Source: Tubiluchus corallicola
Lineage: Eukaryota > Priapulida > Priapulimorpha > Priapulimorphida > Tubiluchidae
Length of the DNA: 40,000 nucleotides
Reading direction: 5' to 3'
Assembly: GCA_030141605.1 (NCBI GenBank)
Contig: JAQGDQ010000754.1
Span: forward strand, 1-40,000
This document shows, one piece after another, positions 10,501 through 31,276 of this stretch. Position numbers and translations under genes: made by a program. Position 1 is the stretch's first letter; every line of letters begins with the position of its first letter. The notes under the pieces are model-generated. The model saw only the letters and a list, made by a program, of their open reading frames with translations. It was not told where the DNA came from and searched no databases.

Positions 10501-12207
10501 GAAAAGTGTTTATTAAAACTACAGACACATGAGTAGCAAAACTGCTGCACTGAACACTGAGAGTGAGAGTCTCCTGCACTGAACACTGAGAGTGAGAGTC
10601 TCCTGCACTGAACACTGAGAGTTAGATTGAGAGAGTGTCCTGCACTGAACACTGAGAGTGAGAGTGACTAGAAAGTAAAAACAGTCAGTATATACAGGTA
10701 TAGGACTTGACCTATGCAGACTTGCACAGGCTTCACAACAACCATTACTTTAAAATAGGGAGAGAACCAGTGTGTATGCATTCACTGGACAGTACAATTA
10801 TACTGAAGGTAAGTCAGCTGGTAGAATGTAACAGGATTAGCCCATAGATGGCAGCACCTAATTAAAATGTACAATTCCAACTTCCACAAAGACATTCATT
10901 CGTGGTTGAAATGGTTGTTACTAGTATTTAAAAGATTAAAAACAATATTGTATGGCACATAGCTACACGATTAACCAAGTAACAGAAATTTTTCCATTTC
11001 AGAAGCTGGACAGCCTCGGACGTCGCTAGATCGTGCGTTTTTGTCCCACGAACTTAACATTTCCCAAGTTGGAGAATCACAAAATGTGTAAGTACATTCT
11101 CTTTAAGTCTTGTCAGAATTATACCATATATGACTAGGGACAGTACTTTTTTTTGTTGCTACAAAATTACATGTACTTTGCATTTTAAAAGATTAATTTG
11201 ATTTTTCACATGTAAAATGCAGTAATAATAACTGACATAATAGTTAGGAAGTCACAAAATTTCTGTAATATGCATTTGTAGGGAATTTGAGCCAAAAACT
11301 ACAATAACTTTTTTTAAATCAGAGCTTAGATTAAATAATAATTACCTCGGATACTCAAATTTCGTTAAACTTTCAAAGCTACACGCGGCTCAGTGAATTT
11401 ACTAAGATTGGCAATGGCGCCTTTTTGTTACATTCGCGTGGCCGACAAATAGAAGGCGGTACCATGATAAGCATGATCATGAACTGCAGTGTTGATTTCA
11501 TGATGTCATGTGATGTAAAGCCCATTTTTCGTGACATCATGCGTTTAAACAGTATTGTAACACTTATGCAAACGTGCTTGACGCGCAAGGGAAGGCGCCT
11601 GCCATTGCACAAACTGTGGTTAGTTTCTCACGTAAGCAATAGCTGTGTTCGGTTGCTGTTAATTAACTTGAGCTCAGCTAATCATTCAAATTTAAGAAAC
11701 AATTGTCAACTTTTATAGGCAAGAGAATGTACATTTTGGACAGTAAATTAAAATGAGATTGAGTCTAAACAATCATCCGGTCTTCCTTTAAATACTTGTC
11801 GTATACTCTAGTACACAATTGAAACTGAACCAACTTTATGTATTTATTTCTAATAGATACAAACAATCACACCTAGGATGATTATGCTCAAGTAATAATG
11901 AAAATGTTGGAATTTTTTGTCCTATCAGCTCAAATTTTGTTAGCAGTTCTTACATTCTCTTCTGTACCCAACGTTTTAAAACATTTACGTTAGAAGTGTA
12001 ATGTTTGTCAATATTTAACAGAAATGACCAATTTTCTTCTGAATAATATGTTTTAGACCATTGCTATACAGCATGCTGAGTCACTTTGTCAAACAAGTTC
12101 CAACCGGAGCTATGAAGGCACAACCAGCTGCATCTGGAGATAAGAATGTCCATATCTCACTGCCAACAGACGTAACTCAGCAGTCAAGCAACCCACATGC
12201 AAGTTGA
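4515..12207 (+). CDS. CEP20: CEP20 (FOPNL/FOR20) centrosomal LisH protein, complete, four coding exons
   Basis: Coding exons are 4515-4542, 7791-7988, 11003-11087 and 12057-12207 (28+198+85+151 = 462 nt, 153 residues plus TGA). All introns are GT-AG. Exon 1 encodes MSNLEDMKS and ends in phase 1, as I recall for the human gene. Residues 10-75 carry the family's best-conserved block (VLKETLEKRGVLGQLKARIR, then LDD, then SHENMLINELIREYL). The LisH dimerisation motif is about residues 49-81. AGQP, SLDRAFLSHELN and VPLLYSMLSHFV follow, matching the vertebrate order. The Ser/Gln/Pro-rich tail is shorter than the human one (about 174 residues). The family localises to centriolar satellites and basal bodies and is needed for ciliogenesis. 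The start is supported by the in-frame TAA 12 nt upstream. Intron 1 (3.2 kb) and intron 2 (3.0 kb) are filled with repeats. A poly(A) signal follows at 12270. Confidence 0.96.
4716..5129. mobile_element. hAT-like MITE in CEP20 intron 1
   Basis: The left end has CTGTTGTTCC (about 4723) and the right end GGAACAACACTG (5118-5129), which are inverted complements. CTTACC directly flanks both sides (4709-4714 and 5130-5135), compatible with an imperfect 8-bp target duplication of the hAT type. The interior is rich in CGATA/ACCGATAC motifs. No transposase frame is seen. Confidence 0.5.
5231..6149 (+). repeat. 29-bp minisatellite, about 32 units, in CEP20 intron 1
   Basis: The unit starts AATAAAGTCAGACTCATATG and ends AACTTGTAT. 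Units are nearly identical, with a recurrent C/T variant (GACTC versus GATTC), one 2-bp deletion near 5645, and edge units near 5990-6060 more diverged. The homogeneity implies recent expansion. Every unit carries AATAAA on the plus strand, the sense of the host gene CEP20. Confidence 0.97.
6975..7160 (+). mobile_element. Possible LINE 3' UTR fragment
   Basis: The segment ends in AATAAACTTGAATTGAATTT (about 7141-7160), a pentamer-type tail typical of some non-LTR elements. A similar (ATTCA)n tail lies inverted near 31577. No coding remnant is visible, so the assignment is weak. Confidence 0.3.
7233..7509 (+). mobile_element. tRNA-derived SINE, copy 1, full length
   Basis: The tRNA-like head has an A box around TAGTCTAGTGGTAATGCG (7244-7261) and a B box GAGTTCGAACC (7286-7296). 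An unrelated body of about 170 bp follows, then a tail AAATAAAGATTATTATT that runs into (ATT)n. The body and tail recur in two other copies (about 22534 and 26814, both on the minus strand). It would be transcribed by RNA polymerase III and moved by a partner LINE. It sits in CEP20 intron 1 in sense orientation. Confidence 0.92.
8949..9360 (-). mobile_element. Solo LTR, family B, copy 1
   Basis: Read on the minus strand it begins TGTGGAAGTTGGAATTG and ends CTTTCACA (TG...CA). It is flanked by a perfect 5-bp target duplication ATAGT (8944-8948 and 9361-9365). A poly(A) signal AATAAA lies in the minus-strand sense at about 9072-9077. The homologous LTR at 10385 has a different duplication. These are therefore two independent solo LTRs, not the two ends of one provirus-like element. 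It lies in CEP20 intron 2, antisense to the gene. Confidence 0.9.
9595..9960. mobile_element. Possible hAT-type element end
   Basis: AGGGTTACCATACGTCCGGG (9597-9616), with a CCCGGACACGTCC follow-on, resembles termini of hAT-type DNA repeats common in animals. The right end is not clear. The segment lies between the two family B solo LTRs in CEP20 intron 2. I base this on remembered terminal motifs only. Confidence 0.35.
10385..10888 (-). mobile_element. Solo LTR, family B, copy 2, with internal expansion
   Basis: It has the same termini as the copy at 8949 (minus-strand TGTGGAAG ... CTTTTACA). It is bounded by a perfect 5-bp target duplication AAGAC (10380-10384 and 10889-10893). It is about 90 bp longer because the segment GCACTGAACACTGAGAGTGA is repeated four times (about 10548-10665). 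The first copy has it once. It lies in CEP20 intron 2. Confidence 0.9.
11407..11608. repeat. Inverted-repeat-bounded GC-richer segment
   Basis: GGCAATGGCGCC (about 11410-11421) and GGCGCCTGCCATTGC (11594-11608) are near inverted complements. They bound a segment less AT-rich than its surroundings and full of CATGAT/ATCATG motifs. It may be a short DNA-element relic in CEP20 intron 3. Class unknown. Confidence 0.35.
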
Positions 12208-12269
12208 CAGAGTTTCAAAACCTGCATGTAACTCGTATGTAAAATTCTTTTACTTGTACAATACATTTG

Positions 12270-12275
12270 AATAAA
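12270..12275 (+). terminator. CEP20: CEP20 poly(A) signal AATAAA
   Basis: A canonical AATAAA lies 63 nt after the CEP20 stop codon. A T-rich stretch follows. Cleavage would be expected around 12285-12300. Confidence 0.7.
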
Positions 12276-12383
12276 TTAATGTCATTTTTATACTACTAAT
12301 TTGAATGTGCCTATAATAAGTATGTTTCTTGCAGTATTTTTCAGTGTCGGGAAGTTGCACATATGTTTCCCGAGCATTAAACT

Positions 12384-12415
12384 ATATAAAGCGTTATTAA
12401 ACTAACGCTTTATAT
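12384..12415. repeat. Perfect 13-bp hairpin downstream of CEP20
   Basis: ATATAAAGCGTTA (12384-12396) pairs perfectly with TAACGCTTTATAT (12403-12415) across the 6-nt loop TTAAAC. It lies about 110 nt beyond the CEP20 poly(A) signal. Its function is unknown. The remainder of 12300-13460 shows no gene or repeat that I recognise. Confidence 0.85.
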
Positions 12416-13463
12416 TTGTGAAATTTGTGATGTGTGAATCATACTATTGTTCTCAAGTTATCAGTGAATAGAAATGATACTTGAATGAAATAATGATGTA
12501 TTTTATTGTGGCCACATTTTAATCAAATCTTGGCTGCTTTTTGTTGTTGGTTTGTGGTCTTTTGAAATAGGAAGTACGAATGACTAAATGAAAATGATTA
12601 AATGTTCAAAGTAGTGAGACACAAACAATCAAAGAAATACATATCGAGGTTTACTTTAAAAAGGGATAATCGCATAACCCTATCTTAACGACAATCATAA
12701 AAAGATTTCTGACAGTTTCAGTCCTGTTACTAATAGATTACCAGGTTAGTGCACCATAGGTTTCTCCTCTGACTTTTATTAACATACAGTAAAATAAATT
12801 TTCGATAATCAGTATTGCAATCAACTGTATTTTCTTTTATTAAGCTTGTTAATATGGTAGTTGATTACGATTTGAAATGATACTTTTTACTGAGGTCGAC
12901 ACTAGGTCAGACGAATTGCCGATCATTACTGAAGCCATGATTGTTTTTACAAGTCAAGTTTCAAGCGCATATAAGACGTAAAGTTCAATCAAAATATTTT
13001 TCTCTAAATTTATAACTTCTCAGCTAAAATTTCGTTGATTATGTTTAGTTTGTTCCATGTTGTTTTACAGACGGTACTCTACACTTATCTAAGCTGGCAA
13101 AAATCTCTCCATTTTCTAGCACAAAAATGCATTAGTATAATGTTTGTATTTGTAAACTACACGAATTACATTAAAACAAAACCCTAAAATGAATATTTTT
13201 ACATTTAACTTTAGCTGGATAACTGGAGATTAATTTTTTATATGAAAGGAACATGTTTATAAATGGATGATGCGGTTGATGCAACACTTAGCATATTAGG
13301 TGTTAATAATTTATGCAAATGACTGACTGACTGTGAACTCATAAATACCACTTTAATATTTCATGGTGTTGGTAATAGACCGGCACGCATCATGTTTAAT
13401 TCATCTGTTCATGATGGAGTGGAATATCGTAGTCACTCGCATGTCATGCTTATTGACCAATTA

Positions 13464-14176
13464 CGGTAAATCCTCACTTAACGACTCCCCGCTTAACAAC
13501 ACCCTGTTTAACGACGCCAATCATTTGACACCTTTTTTCACTTAACGACGCACGTTTCGCTTTAACGACAATTTTTTCACTTTGCTCAAGGCAAATTTTT
13601 ATTTGATTAACAAAATTTTTACCTAATTTGATGGATTAAAGCAGCAACTATTGCGTTAATCTGTTCTAAAAACACCATAATAATGTAAACTGTGTGATTA
13701 TTATACATGTTTTTGCTTGCAGACTGACTACTGACGCTACTACTGTATTACTTGCAGTTTGGGTATCAAGTGACCAACGAACAATTTTGCCTGCAACCTG
13801 TTGCTATAGCAACCAGACTAACTATGTAGGAAAAATTTCCCAAAGTCACCCAAGGGCTTGACTATGCAGTGTTTATTGTTCAACCGCTGACTAGACCTTA
13901 AACATTAATGAAAGAGAAACCGCTATAGCTAAGTATTGCTAAGTAAAATATACAGGTGGTTTCAGGCAAACAGGAAGACATTAATCAGTAGAAATATGAA
14001 TAAACCTCATAGAATGTTTAACTTACATCATTTAAGCAGTATTGATTCTTGCCTCTGGAACGTATCTCAATTCTTTTACATTACTTTCTATGGAAGTCTT
14101 GGTTTCATTTAACGACGTGTTGCTTAAAGTCGCATTTAGTTGAAACGCATTAGCGTCGTTAAGCGAGGACTCACTG
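13464..14176. mobile_element. Tigger/pogo-type non-autonomous element
   Basis: The terminal inverted repeats are CGGTAAATCCTCACTTAAC at the left and, inverted, CAGTGAGTCCTCGCTTAAC at the right. TA dinucleotides flank it at 13462-13463 and 14177-14178. Subterminal TTAACGAC motifs recur several times near both ends, as expected for transposase-binding repeats. No transposase frame remains. Confidence 0.75.
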
Positions 14177-14191
14177 TAACTGATGAGCGTA

Positions 14192-14352
14192 CATTGAAAC
14201 CTCCTTGTTCCGCCCACTTTGGGACTGCAAAAAAGTTTGCATTAATACATACGCCTGTGGAAATATAGACATTTTGTTTTGTCAAAAATATGGGTGTTAA
14301 GCGTTGCCATTCTAAAGGGGGGGGGAGAGGTTATTAAAGCGAGGTCTGACTG
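14192..14352. mobile_element. Small Tigger-type MITE, copy 1
   Basis: It runs from CATTGAAACCTCC to AGCGAGGTCTGACTG, flanked by TA on both sides. The interior CCCACTTTGGGACTGCAAAA is shared with the element at 26592. It lies only 15 bp from the end of the larger Tigger-type element at 13464-14176. Confidence 0.65.
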
Positions 14353-14566
14353 TATTTAATTTAAATCAAAATGGGAGTTTTCACTTGAAAGCTGCCTGAG
14401 ATTAAGTTTTGCTAGCCTGCTTTCCAAATCAGCACATTAAGCTCGGCTGTAGATAGACTTACATTAGTTAATATTCTGGAATAGTTCATAGACTGTTCTT
14501 GAAGATACTGTATGTAAGAAACATTTTTCCTTTCTGTTTTTTATATTTATAATGCCAGCTTACTTT

Positions 14567-14926
14567 TGTTTCTCTCGGAAGGCTCGTAGAGAAAACCAGA
14601 AAACTTTTCGTCAAATTAAACTAGTTTATTAAGCGAGAATTCTACAACACAAAAGTATGAAGGAACGCGAATGATTACACTAAACGTGAAAATCTGGAAA
14701 ACTTTTAAGTGTATCTGAAAATGCAAGTATACAAGAGAATGTGTAAGTGGCGTCCGTGTGAATCTGCGTGCCCCCGTTTCAGCAGCCTGCTTCGCCTTAT
14801 ATAGGGTGCCAGGGAACATTCTAGACGTTTCTTTCTAGAACATTCCACAAGGTAAGACGATTATTCTAATGGAACATTCTACAATGTTCTATTTAATTCT
14901 AATAGATGCCAACGATCTCCACTACA
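14567..14926 (-). mobile_element. Solo LTR, family A, with heat-shock-element-like promoter
   Basis: Read on the minus strand, the LTR begins TGTAGTGGAGATC and ends CGAGAGAAACA. The 5-bp target duplication ACTTT is perfect (14562-14566 and 14927-14931). Its order fits an LTR: U3 with heat-shock-type motifs, a TATA box TATATAAGG (14803-14795) and AATAAA (14630-14625), then a short U5. The motifs are GAAnnTTCnnGA at 14814-14825 and a perfect TTCnnGAAnnTTC at 14833-14845. No internal retroelement genes adjoin it. Confidence 0.9.
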
Positions 14927-15189
14927 ACTTTAGAAAATAATACCAATACAAGCACTTTCTTAAATATTTAATTATTTATTTTCTGCGTGAAATACAAAGC
15001 ATCAACTTCACAAAACGTGTTAGTCGAACACATAAATCCTAGACTACTATGATCCTTAACAGTAATAAAATGCTCTAAATGAAACACTTCGCACAATGAT
15101 AAATAGTGTATTAACAAAAAAGATGATTTAAGTTATTAGGAATGCCAAGGCACACAAGAGAAGAGGCGTTTCTCTCAGATGCACCCACA

Positions 15190-15790
15190 CAGGGGCGTGT
15201 TAACCAATAAACTCACTAGGCTTTAGCTTAGGGTGCCAAAGTTTGAGGGGCACCACATTTTAGGTGCCCAATTTAAAAAAAAGTTTATTCTCCTCGGAAA
15301 ATGTGCACCCCTACGTATTCATATAAAACGAGCATTGTTTAATACACCACAGGCAGTTACAGAAACTTCTCGCTATATAAGTGCACCCATACATATTCAT
15401 ATAAAATGAACATTGTTTAATACACCACAGGCAGTTATAGCCACTTATTGCTATATAAGTGCACCCCTACATATTCATATAAAATGAGCATTGTTTAATA
15501 CACCACAGGCAGTTACAGACACTTGTCGCTATATAAGTGCCATATAACGAACAAGTACAAAGTACTACACAACAAGCAGTTGCCCAGCCTTCTTATATAT
15601 ATATATATATATATAAGCGCACTTCATATACACGTAATTAACAATGATCATGTAGAAACTAGTTCAATAGTATTACTAATACACCACAAGTAATTATTTT
15701 TTTGATTGGTACATAATCATGAATTCACAATAGACATGGGCGGGACAGATCTATCAGCCTAGGGTGTCATAAAGTCTTAATACGCCCCTG
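15190..15790. mobile_element. hAT-like element with CAGGGGCGT termini
   Basis: CAGGGGCGTGTTAA at the left and TTAATACGCCCCTG at the right are inverted complements typical of hAT ends. An 8-bp duplication is not convincing. The interior holds AGGGTGCCAAAG/AGGGTGTCATAAAG motifs and a three-copy 78-bp repeat. No transposase frame is seen. Confidence 0.7.
15303..15536. repeat. 78-bp tandem repeat, three units
   Basis: Units start at GTGCACCC (15303, 15381 and 15459) with an exact period of 78 bp. Each contains CATATTCATATAAAA, GTTTAATACACCACAGGCAG and CTATATAAGT. The array lies inside the hAT-like element and may be copied with it. Confidence 0.9.
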
Positions 15791-16705
15791 GCACAAAGCA
15801 CGTGTTTGGCTTTTCAAACTTTTCTGTCTACCATCATGAGAAAATACAAAACATGATCATACACCAATGTACTAAATACACCAAGACCACTTAATAATTA
15901 ACATAAATACAATAATAATCACTTTCTGTTAGACGGGTAGACTAATTATAGACATTATCTACGTGCTACAAATGAAAAGACTTGAGCAAAATAAAAACTG
16001 ATTAAGATACTGACATGGCACCGGGATTTTCAAAAATTCTAGTTTTCTACAAACTACGTCACACATCTCTCTCTAACTGCATTTAAAATCTATTTTTGTA
16101 AAATTACAAAACGAAATATTGTAACTACATATATATATAAAAATACATTGTTAGTGAGCAAACCATCATTGCAACAATTTCGTTCATAACTGTAATAAAC
16201 GAGAAGAGTTATATTTTAAATTAAATTGCTAACTTACTGCCAACAGCCACATTACATAAAAAATTATAAATATGCAAAACGTCTAATACTCCCAAAAGAG
16301 CTAACAACAAAATTATTTACAAGACTGTAATTATATAATAATTGTTTTACAGTTTTTCTCAATTAACAACGTGATAACTGCATGAAATAATAATTAACTG
16401 AGCTGGTATGCAATGTAAAGTAACAGTAATAGAAATAAATTCTGTAAAATTGAGTTCAAACAAACGTCCTGAATGAGTTGCTATGTAATGGACAATAACC
16501 ACAATAGAAATAAATTTTTGTAAAATTATGATTTGAAACAATTGGTATACATACTTTCATACTGAGCTCAGCTCAGACGTGAAATTTATAAAGTTTATTA
16601 GTTTATAAAGTACGAATTTAATACACAAACACAACAAGAAGCTGTAGCTGGAACTAGACTCTTAAGTTTTACCGAAAAACAAAGAAGAAACAGCGTCTAA
16701 ATAAA

Positions 16706-17617
16706 ACCTCTTAGTAACCAATGTATCACGCTACATCCAACACCTCTTAGTAACCAATGTATCACGCTACATCCAATACCTCTTAATAACCAATGTATCA
16801 TGCTACATCCAATACCTCTCTTAGTAACCAATGTATCACGCTACATCCACTACCTCTTAGTAACCAATGTATCATGCTACATCCAATACCTCTCTTAGTA
16901 ACCAATGTATCATGCTACATCCAATACCTCTTAGTAACCAATGTATCATGCTACATCCAATACCTCTTAGTAACCAATGTATCACGCTACATCCAATACC
17001 TCTCTTAGTAACCAATGTATCACGCTACATCCAACACATCTTAGTAACCAATGTATCACGCTACATCCAATACCTCTTAATAACCAATGTATCATGCTAC
17101 ATCCAATACCTCTCTTAGTAACCAATGTATCACGCTACATCCAATACCTCTTAATAACCAATGTATCATGCTACATCCAATACCTCTCTTAGTAACCAAT
17201 GTATCATGCTACATCCAATACCTCTTAGTAACCAATGTATCACGCTACATCCAATACCTCTCTTAGTAACCAATGTATCACGCTACATCCAATACCTCTT
17301 AGTAACCAATGTATCATGCTACATCCAATACCTCTTAGTAACCAATGTATCATGCTACATCCAATACCTCTCTTAGTAACCAATGTATCACGCTACATCC
17401 AATACCTCTTAGTAACCAATGTATCACGCTACATCCAATACCTCTTAGTAACCAATGTATCATGCTACATCCAATACCTCTTAGTAACCAATGTATCACG
17501 CTACATCCAATACCTCTTAGTAACCAATGTATCACGCTACATCCAATACCTCTTAGTAACCAATGTATCACGCTACATCCAATACCTCTTAGTAACCAAT
17601 GTATCACGCTACATTCA
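16706..17617. repeat. 36/38-bp minisatellite, 25 units
   Basis: The unit is CCTCTTAGTAACCAATGTAT followed by CAYGCTACATCCAATA. A second length class has an extra CT (CCTCTCTTAG). Units carry a C/T site that defines two variants mixed through the array. Within each unit ATGTA and TACAT face each other around TCAYGC. No stop falls in some frames, which creates spurious open frames. It lies in the intergenic region between CEP20 and SLC25A38. Confidence 0.97.
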
Positions 17618-17639
17618 ACAATCGACCAAAGAACTTTGT

Positions 17640-18290
17640 TTGACCGCACGAGTAATAGTTATGACATGTTCTGTAACGACTGCATCAAAATGCAAAACTG
17701 CTGATGTCAACTCGAGTACGCCAGCCTACAAATTAGACGTGAATCTTTGCCGTCTCCCGGTCGGCAGGTAAACGAAATGAGCAAATAAAGTTTTCATCAG
17801 TTAAAAACTGCAAAACTGTTGTGTGAAATCGTGCGACAAATATACGCATTTCTTAGATCAAAACTGACTGTGTGGATAAATATAGGATGTTCTATGATGA
17901 GCACATTCATATAAGTAGAAGTTCTTACTATTCTTTCTATTTTTTATATTGATCAACTTTCATTACCGTGTAGTACATCTTCCACAAGGATGCTTAAATA
18001 GCATGTACAGTTCTTCCTTTGTCAAAGGAGCACCCGTGTAATAATCTAGTCTCGTTCAGAAAATTTGCTTTGAAAATGTTTTGTGTCTTTTGATCTTGAA
18101 GTCTTCTAAAAAGATTTAATCTGGTATTTTTATACAATTGTTTTGAAGTTGAAATATTACAAAAAAAGGTCAACATGTGTCATACGCTTATAATTACCTA
18201 CAATGATAAAGTCTGATTAAAGCCCTACATCACGTGCGGTTATTAAGATGCAGTAATACGTTAAGCAACGAAATTTCCTCAGCAAAACTG
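17640..18290. other. Intergenic stretch without recognised features
   Basis: I see no supported exon, RNA gene or repeat here. A GC-richer patch at 17730-17775 (CCGTCTCCCGGTCGGCAG) is followed by GTAAAC and could be a splice donor. Its translation matches nothing I recognise. Confidence 0.3.
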
Positions 18291-18295
18291 AAGTA

Positions 18296-18619
18296 CAGTC
18301 AACCCTCGTTAAACCGGACTAATAATGCATGGTCCAATTTAGCCGATTGTCCGATTTATCCGATATGCCTATTTATGGTCTATATTATACAGGAATAATC
18401 ACCTTAATAAGGCCTATATACATTGCACTATATACTATACTGTATATTACTTTAAAATAGTTAACCTGTGAGGATAAAGTAATTATTGTACAGTTGGTAG
18501 GCCGTGTTGTGTTTAGCGCTCCGGCTCGGACGGAAATCGGTCAGTTTCCTTTACCACGGATGACGTCCGTCTTATCCGATATCCGGGCTAACGGGGTCCG
18601 GTTTAACGAGGGTCGACTG
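18296..18619. mobile_element. Tigger/pogo-type MITE, family C, copy 1
   Basis: The termini are CAGTCAACCCTCGTTAAACC and the inverted GGTTTAACGAGGGTCGACTG, flanked by TA (18294-18295 and 18620-18621). CCGATATCCG and CGATTTATCCGATAT subterminal repeats lie inside. A second copy lies at 24079-24410 in the opposite orientation. There is no coding capacity. Confidence 0.9.
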
Positions 18620-19040
18620 TAACTAGTAAGTGTTTTGGAGTGAAATTTCTACTGCGAGCTTCATTAAACTTACTTACAACACTATTACAGCGAATGAAAC
18701 ATACACGGATTTCTAAGCTGCGAAAAGCTTTTAATTAAAATTCGTTCATGAAAACGTTTAGTATAACCCTAAAAAACACCATTTGTTGAGAATACGTTGA
18801 GAAAATGAGTATTGAACCATACAACAACAGGGAATTAAAACACTAGGTCTAGCAACGACAGTTTCTCATACAATACAACATACCAGCGAGTCATACCAAC
18901 ACGCACTTTTCAATCACAATTACTAAATACATTTTGTAACAAATACAGATGACTAGGTGAGCAAATTTTGCAGACATCAGGACTTTTTGTCAAATAAGTC
19001 ATGGCCTACTTATAAAAACAACTGCGCAGTCTTACTCTTA

Positions 19041-19281
19041 GGGGGCGTTTTACCCAGCGTCCGGATGCGGATACGTGTGCGTTTTCCACCTGCGGAAAAA
19101 ATCAATAGAATAGCCTGCAGGAAGAGAAAGGCGCATAACGCAGGCTGCACGAATGTGCGCATTGAAAACAATATGAACCGATTTTATCTATTGCACCGCA
19201 TTGAAAACAATATGAACCGATTTTATCTATTGCACATCTCCCAAAACGGATGCAGATGCGGATGCTGGGTAAACGCCACTT
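19041..19281. mobile_element. MITE with GGCGTTTACCCAGC-type termini
   Basis: GGGGGCGTTTTACCCAGCGT (19041-19060) and the inverted GCTGGGTAAACGCC (about 19264-19277) frame a 240-bp segment. It contains a perfect tandem duplication of about 38 bp (GCATTGAAAACAATATGAAC..., about 19159-19234). CGGATGCGGAT and GGATGCAGATGCGGATG are subterminal. The superfamily is not assigned. Confidence 0.55.
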
Positions 19282-19304
19282 TACCCAATTATGCATAAAC
19301 AAGC

Positions 19305-19524
19305 ATACAATATGCACATTACACACATACAATACACACATTACACACATACAATAAGCACATTACACACATACAATAAGCACATTACACACATACAATA
19401 AGCACATTACACACATACAATAGGCACATTACACACATACAATAGGCACATTACACACATACAATAGGCACATTACACACATACAATAGGCACATTACAC
19501 ACATACAATAGGCACATTACACAA
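19305..19524. repeat. 22-bp minisatellite, about 10 units
   Basis: The unit is CACATTACACACATACAATA followed by RG. Early units read AATAAG or AATACA and later ones AATAGG, so variants are spatially clustered, as expected from local slippage or unequal exchange. Confidence 0.95.
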
Positions 19525-19529
19525 AATGG

Positions 19530-20600
19530 GTACTGTGCGATTTCAGTGTTGCAATCCAACTACAACACGACATTTTAATGCAGAAATTTGCATCCATCAT
19601 GAGCAAAACAAGCATGTGAAACAGGTACTGAAACAGACAGTAAAATTCGATCAATTAAAAATACTCGTATTAGAAAAATATTTTTCATGGTACACCAACG
19701 TGATTAATCAAGACAGCCTTCCACATAAGATATCAAATCACCATTGCAATCAGCCGTACAACATAAGATACTGAACCACCGTTGTAACAAGTGAGTCATT
19801 TAAAGTGAAAAGTTCCAGTTTCAAGCCTTTAATCCCACAGCTTTCATCATCTGAAACAAATTATAACATAGTAATTATTATAACATATAATCATAATAAA
19901 CTCGTGTGTTTGCAAACCAAAACCATCCATAAGTCGGCATAGTTAAAACTGTTATTATGTTTCAACGTAGAATGTACCAAAAATTTGGTCGGATGTCAAT
20001 TTTTTGTTTTTTTAACACTAAGTATATTGGACTTTTATATTCTAACATCAAATTATCAAGAAAATGTTCAGAAAAAAATTAAATTTTATAACCTCGTACC
20101 CAGTTTTCTATCTGGAAACTAGTACTACAATTGTAAAACAAAACTTGTATTTTCAAACTCTGATAGTAGCTCACGGAAGCAGTCATTTTGCTTCGGGTTT
20201 TTTCTGTTGTGAAGCCCAGATTTTCGTCAAGAAGAGGCATCTACTGGATTTAAGCATAACATCAATATGTTCTTGCAAAGTCCGTAGCAACCAACAATTG
20301 TACGGTTGCTAAGTGTTTTGTAGAAACGCGACAAAAAACACTAGCAAACTTGGACAGCGATTTTCTCAAGATTATGTTTTTCAGTGCGCAGAATGCATCT
20401 CAACTTCAACATGAATTGTCTCAGCTTAGAAATAACATAGAGCGATGAACTTGGTATAAAAATGATCGTCATGAAATGGAGATTCAGGATCTGAGAATAA
20501 CTAGAAAAGCTTAACTGCTGACTTATGGACAATTTTGCTATGCAAGCAAACATATAGTAGTCATTAGAAATCCCCATTTAAATTCGTCAAATTAATTTAC
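19530..20600. other. Intergenic stretch, nothing recognised
   Basis: Only short open frames with no family resemblance. A G-run block at 20617-20639 (two long G tracts separated by an A) lies just beyond the 3' end of SLC25A38. A minus-strand ATTAAA at 20611-20606, about 190 nt after the SLC25A38 stop, is a candidate poly(A) signal. Confidence 0.35.
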
Positions 20601-20802
20601 GAATTTTTAATGTGATCGGGGGGGGGAGGGGGGGGGGGTGCTTGCAAAATTAACGTAAATAAGCATTTAAAAATGTAAAAATTTCAGAGTGTCTTAAAAC
20701 ATGCATTGTCACAATTTTCATAATTTCTAGTAATTTGCTTGAAGAAAATAAATAATACTCCATGCGACTGTTATCATCTGTTTATGCTGAACATAATAAA
20801 AA

Positions 20803-31276
<10,474 letters not shown>

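Noticed and set aside
8949-10888. A complete short LTR retrotransposon or retroviral-like element
   Set aside because: Each LTR has its own target duplication, and the intervening 1 kb has no primer-binding site, purine tract or retroelement coding sequence.
17235-17771. Open frames across the 36/38-bp array
   Set aside because: Repeat-generated; they shift frame with every 38-bp unit and resemble no protein.
19102-19350. Open frames over the MITE and the start of the 22-bp array
   Set aside because: They arise from the duplicated 38-bp segment and the array and have no protein resemblance.
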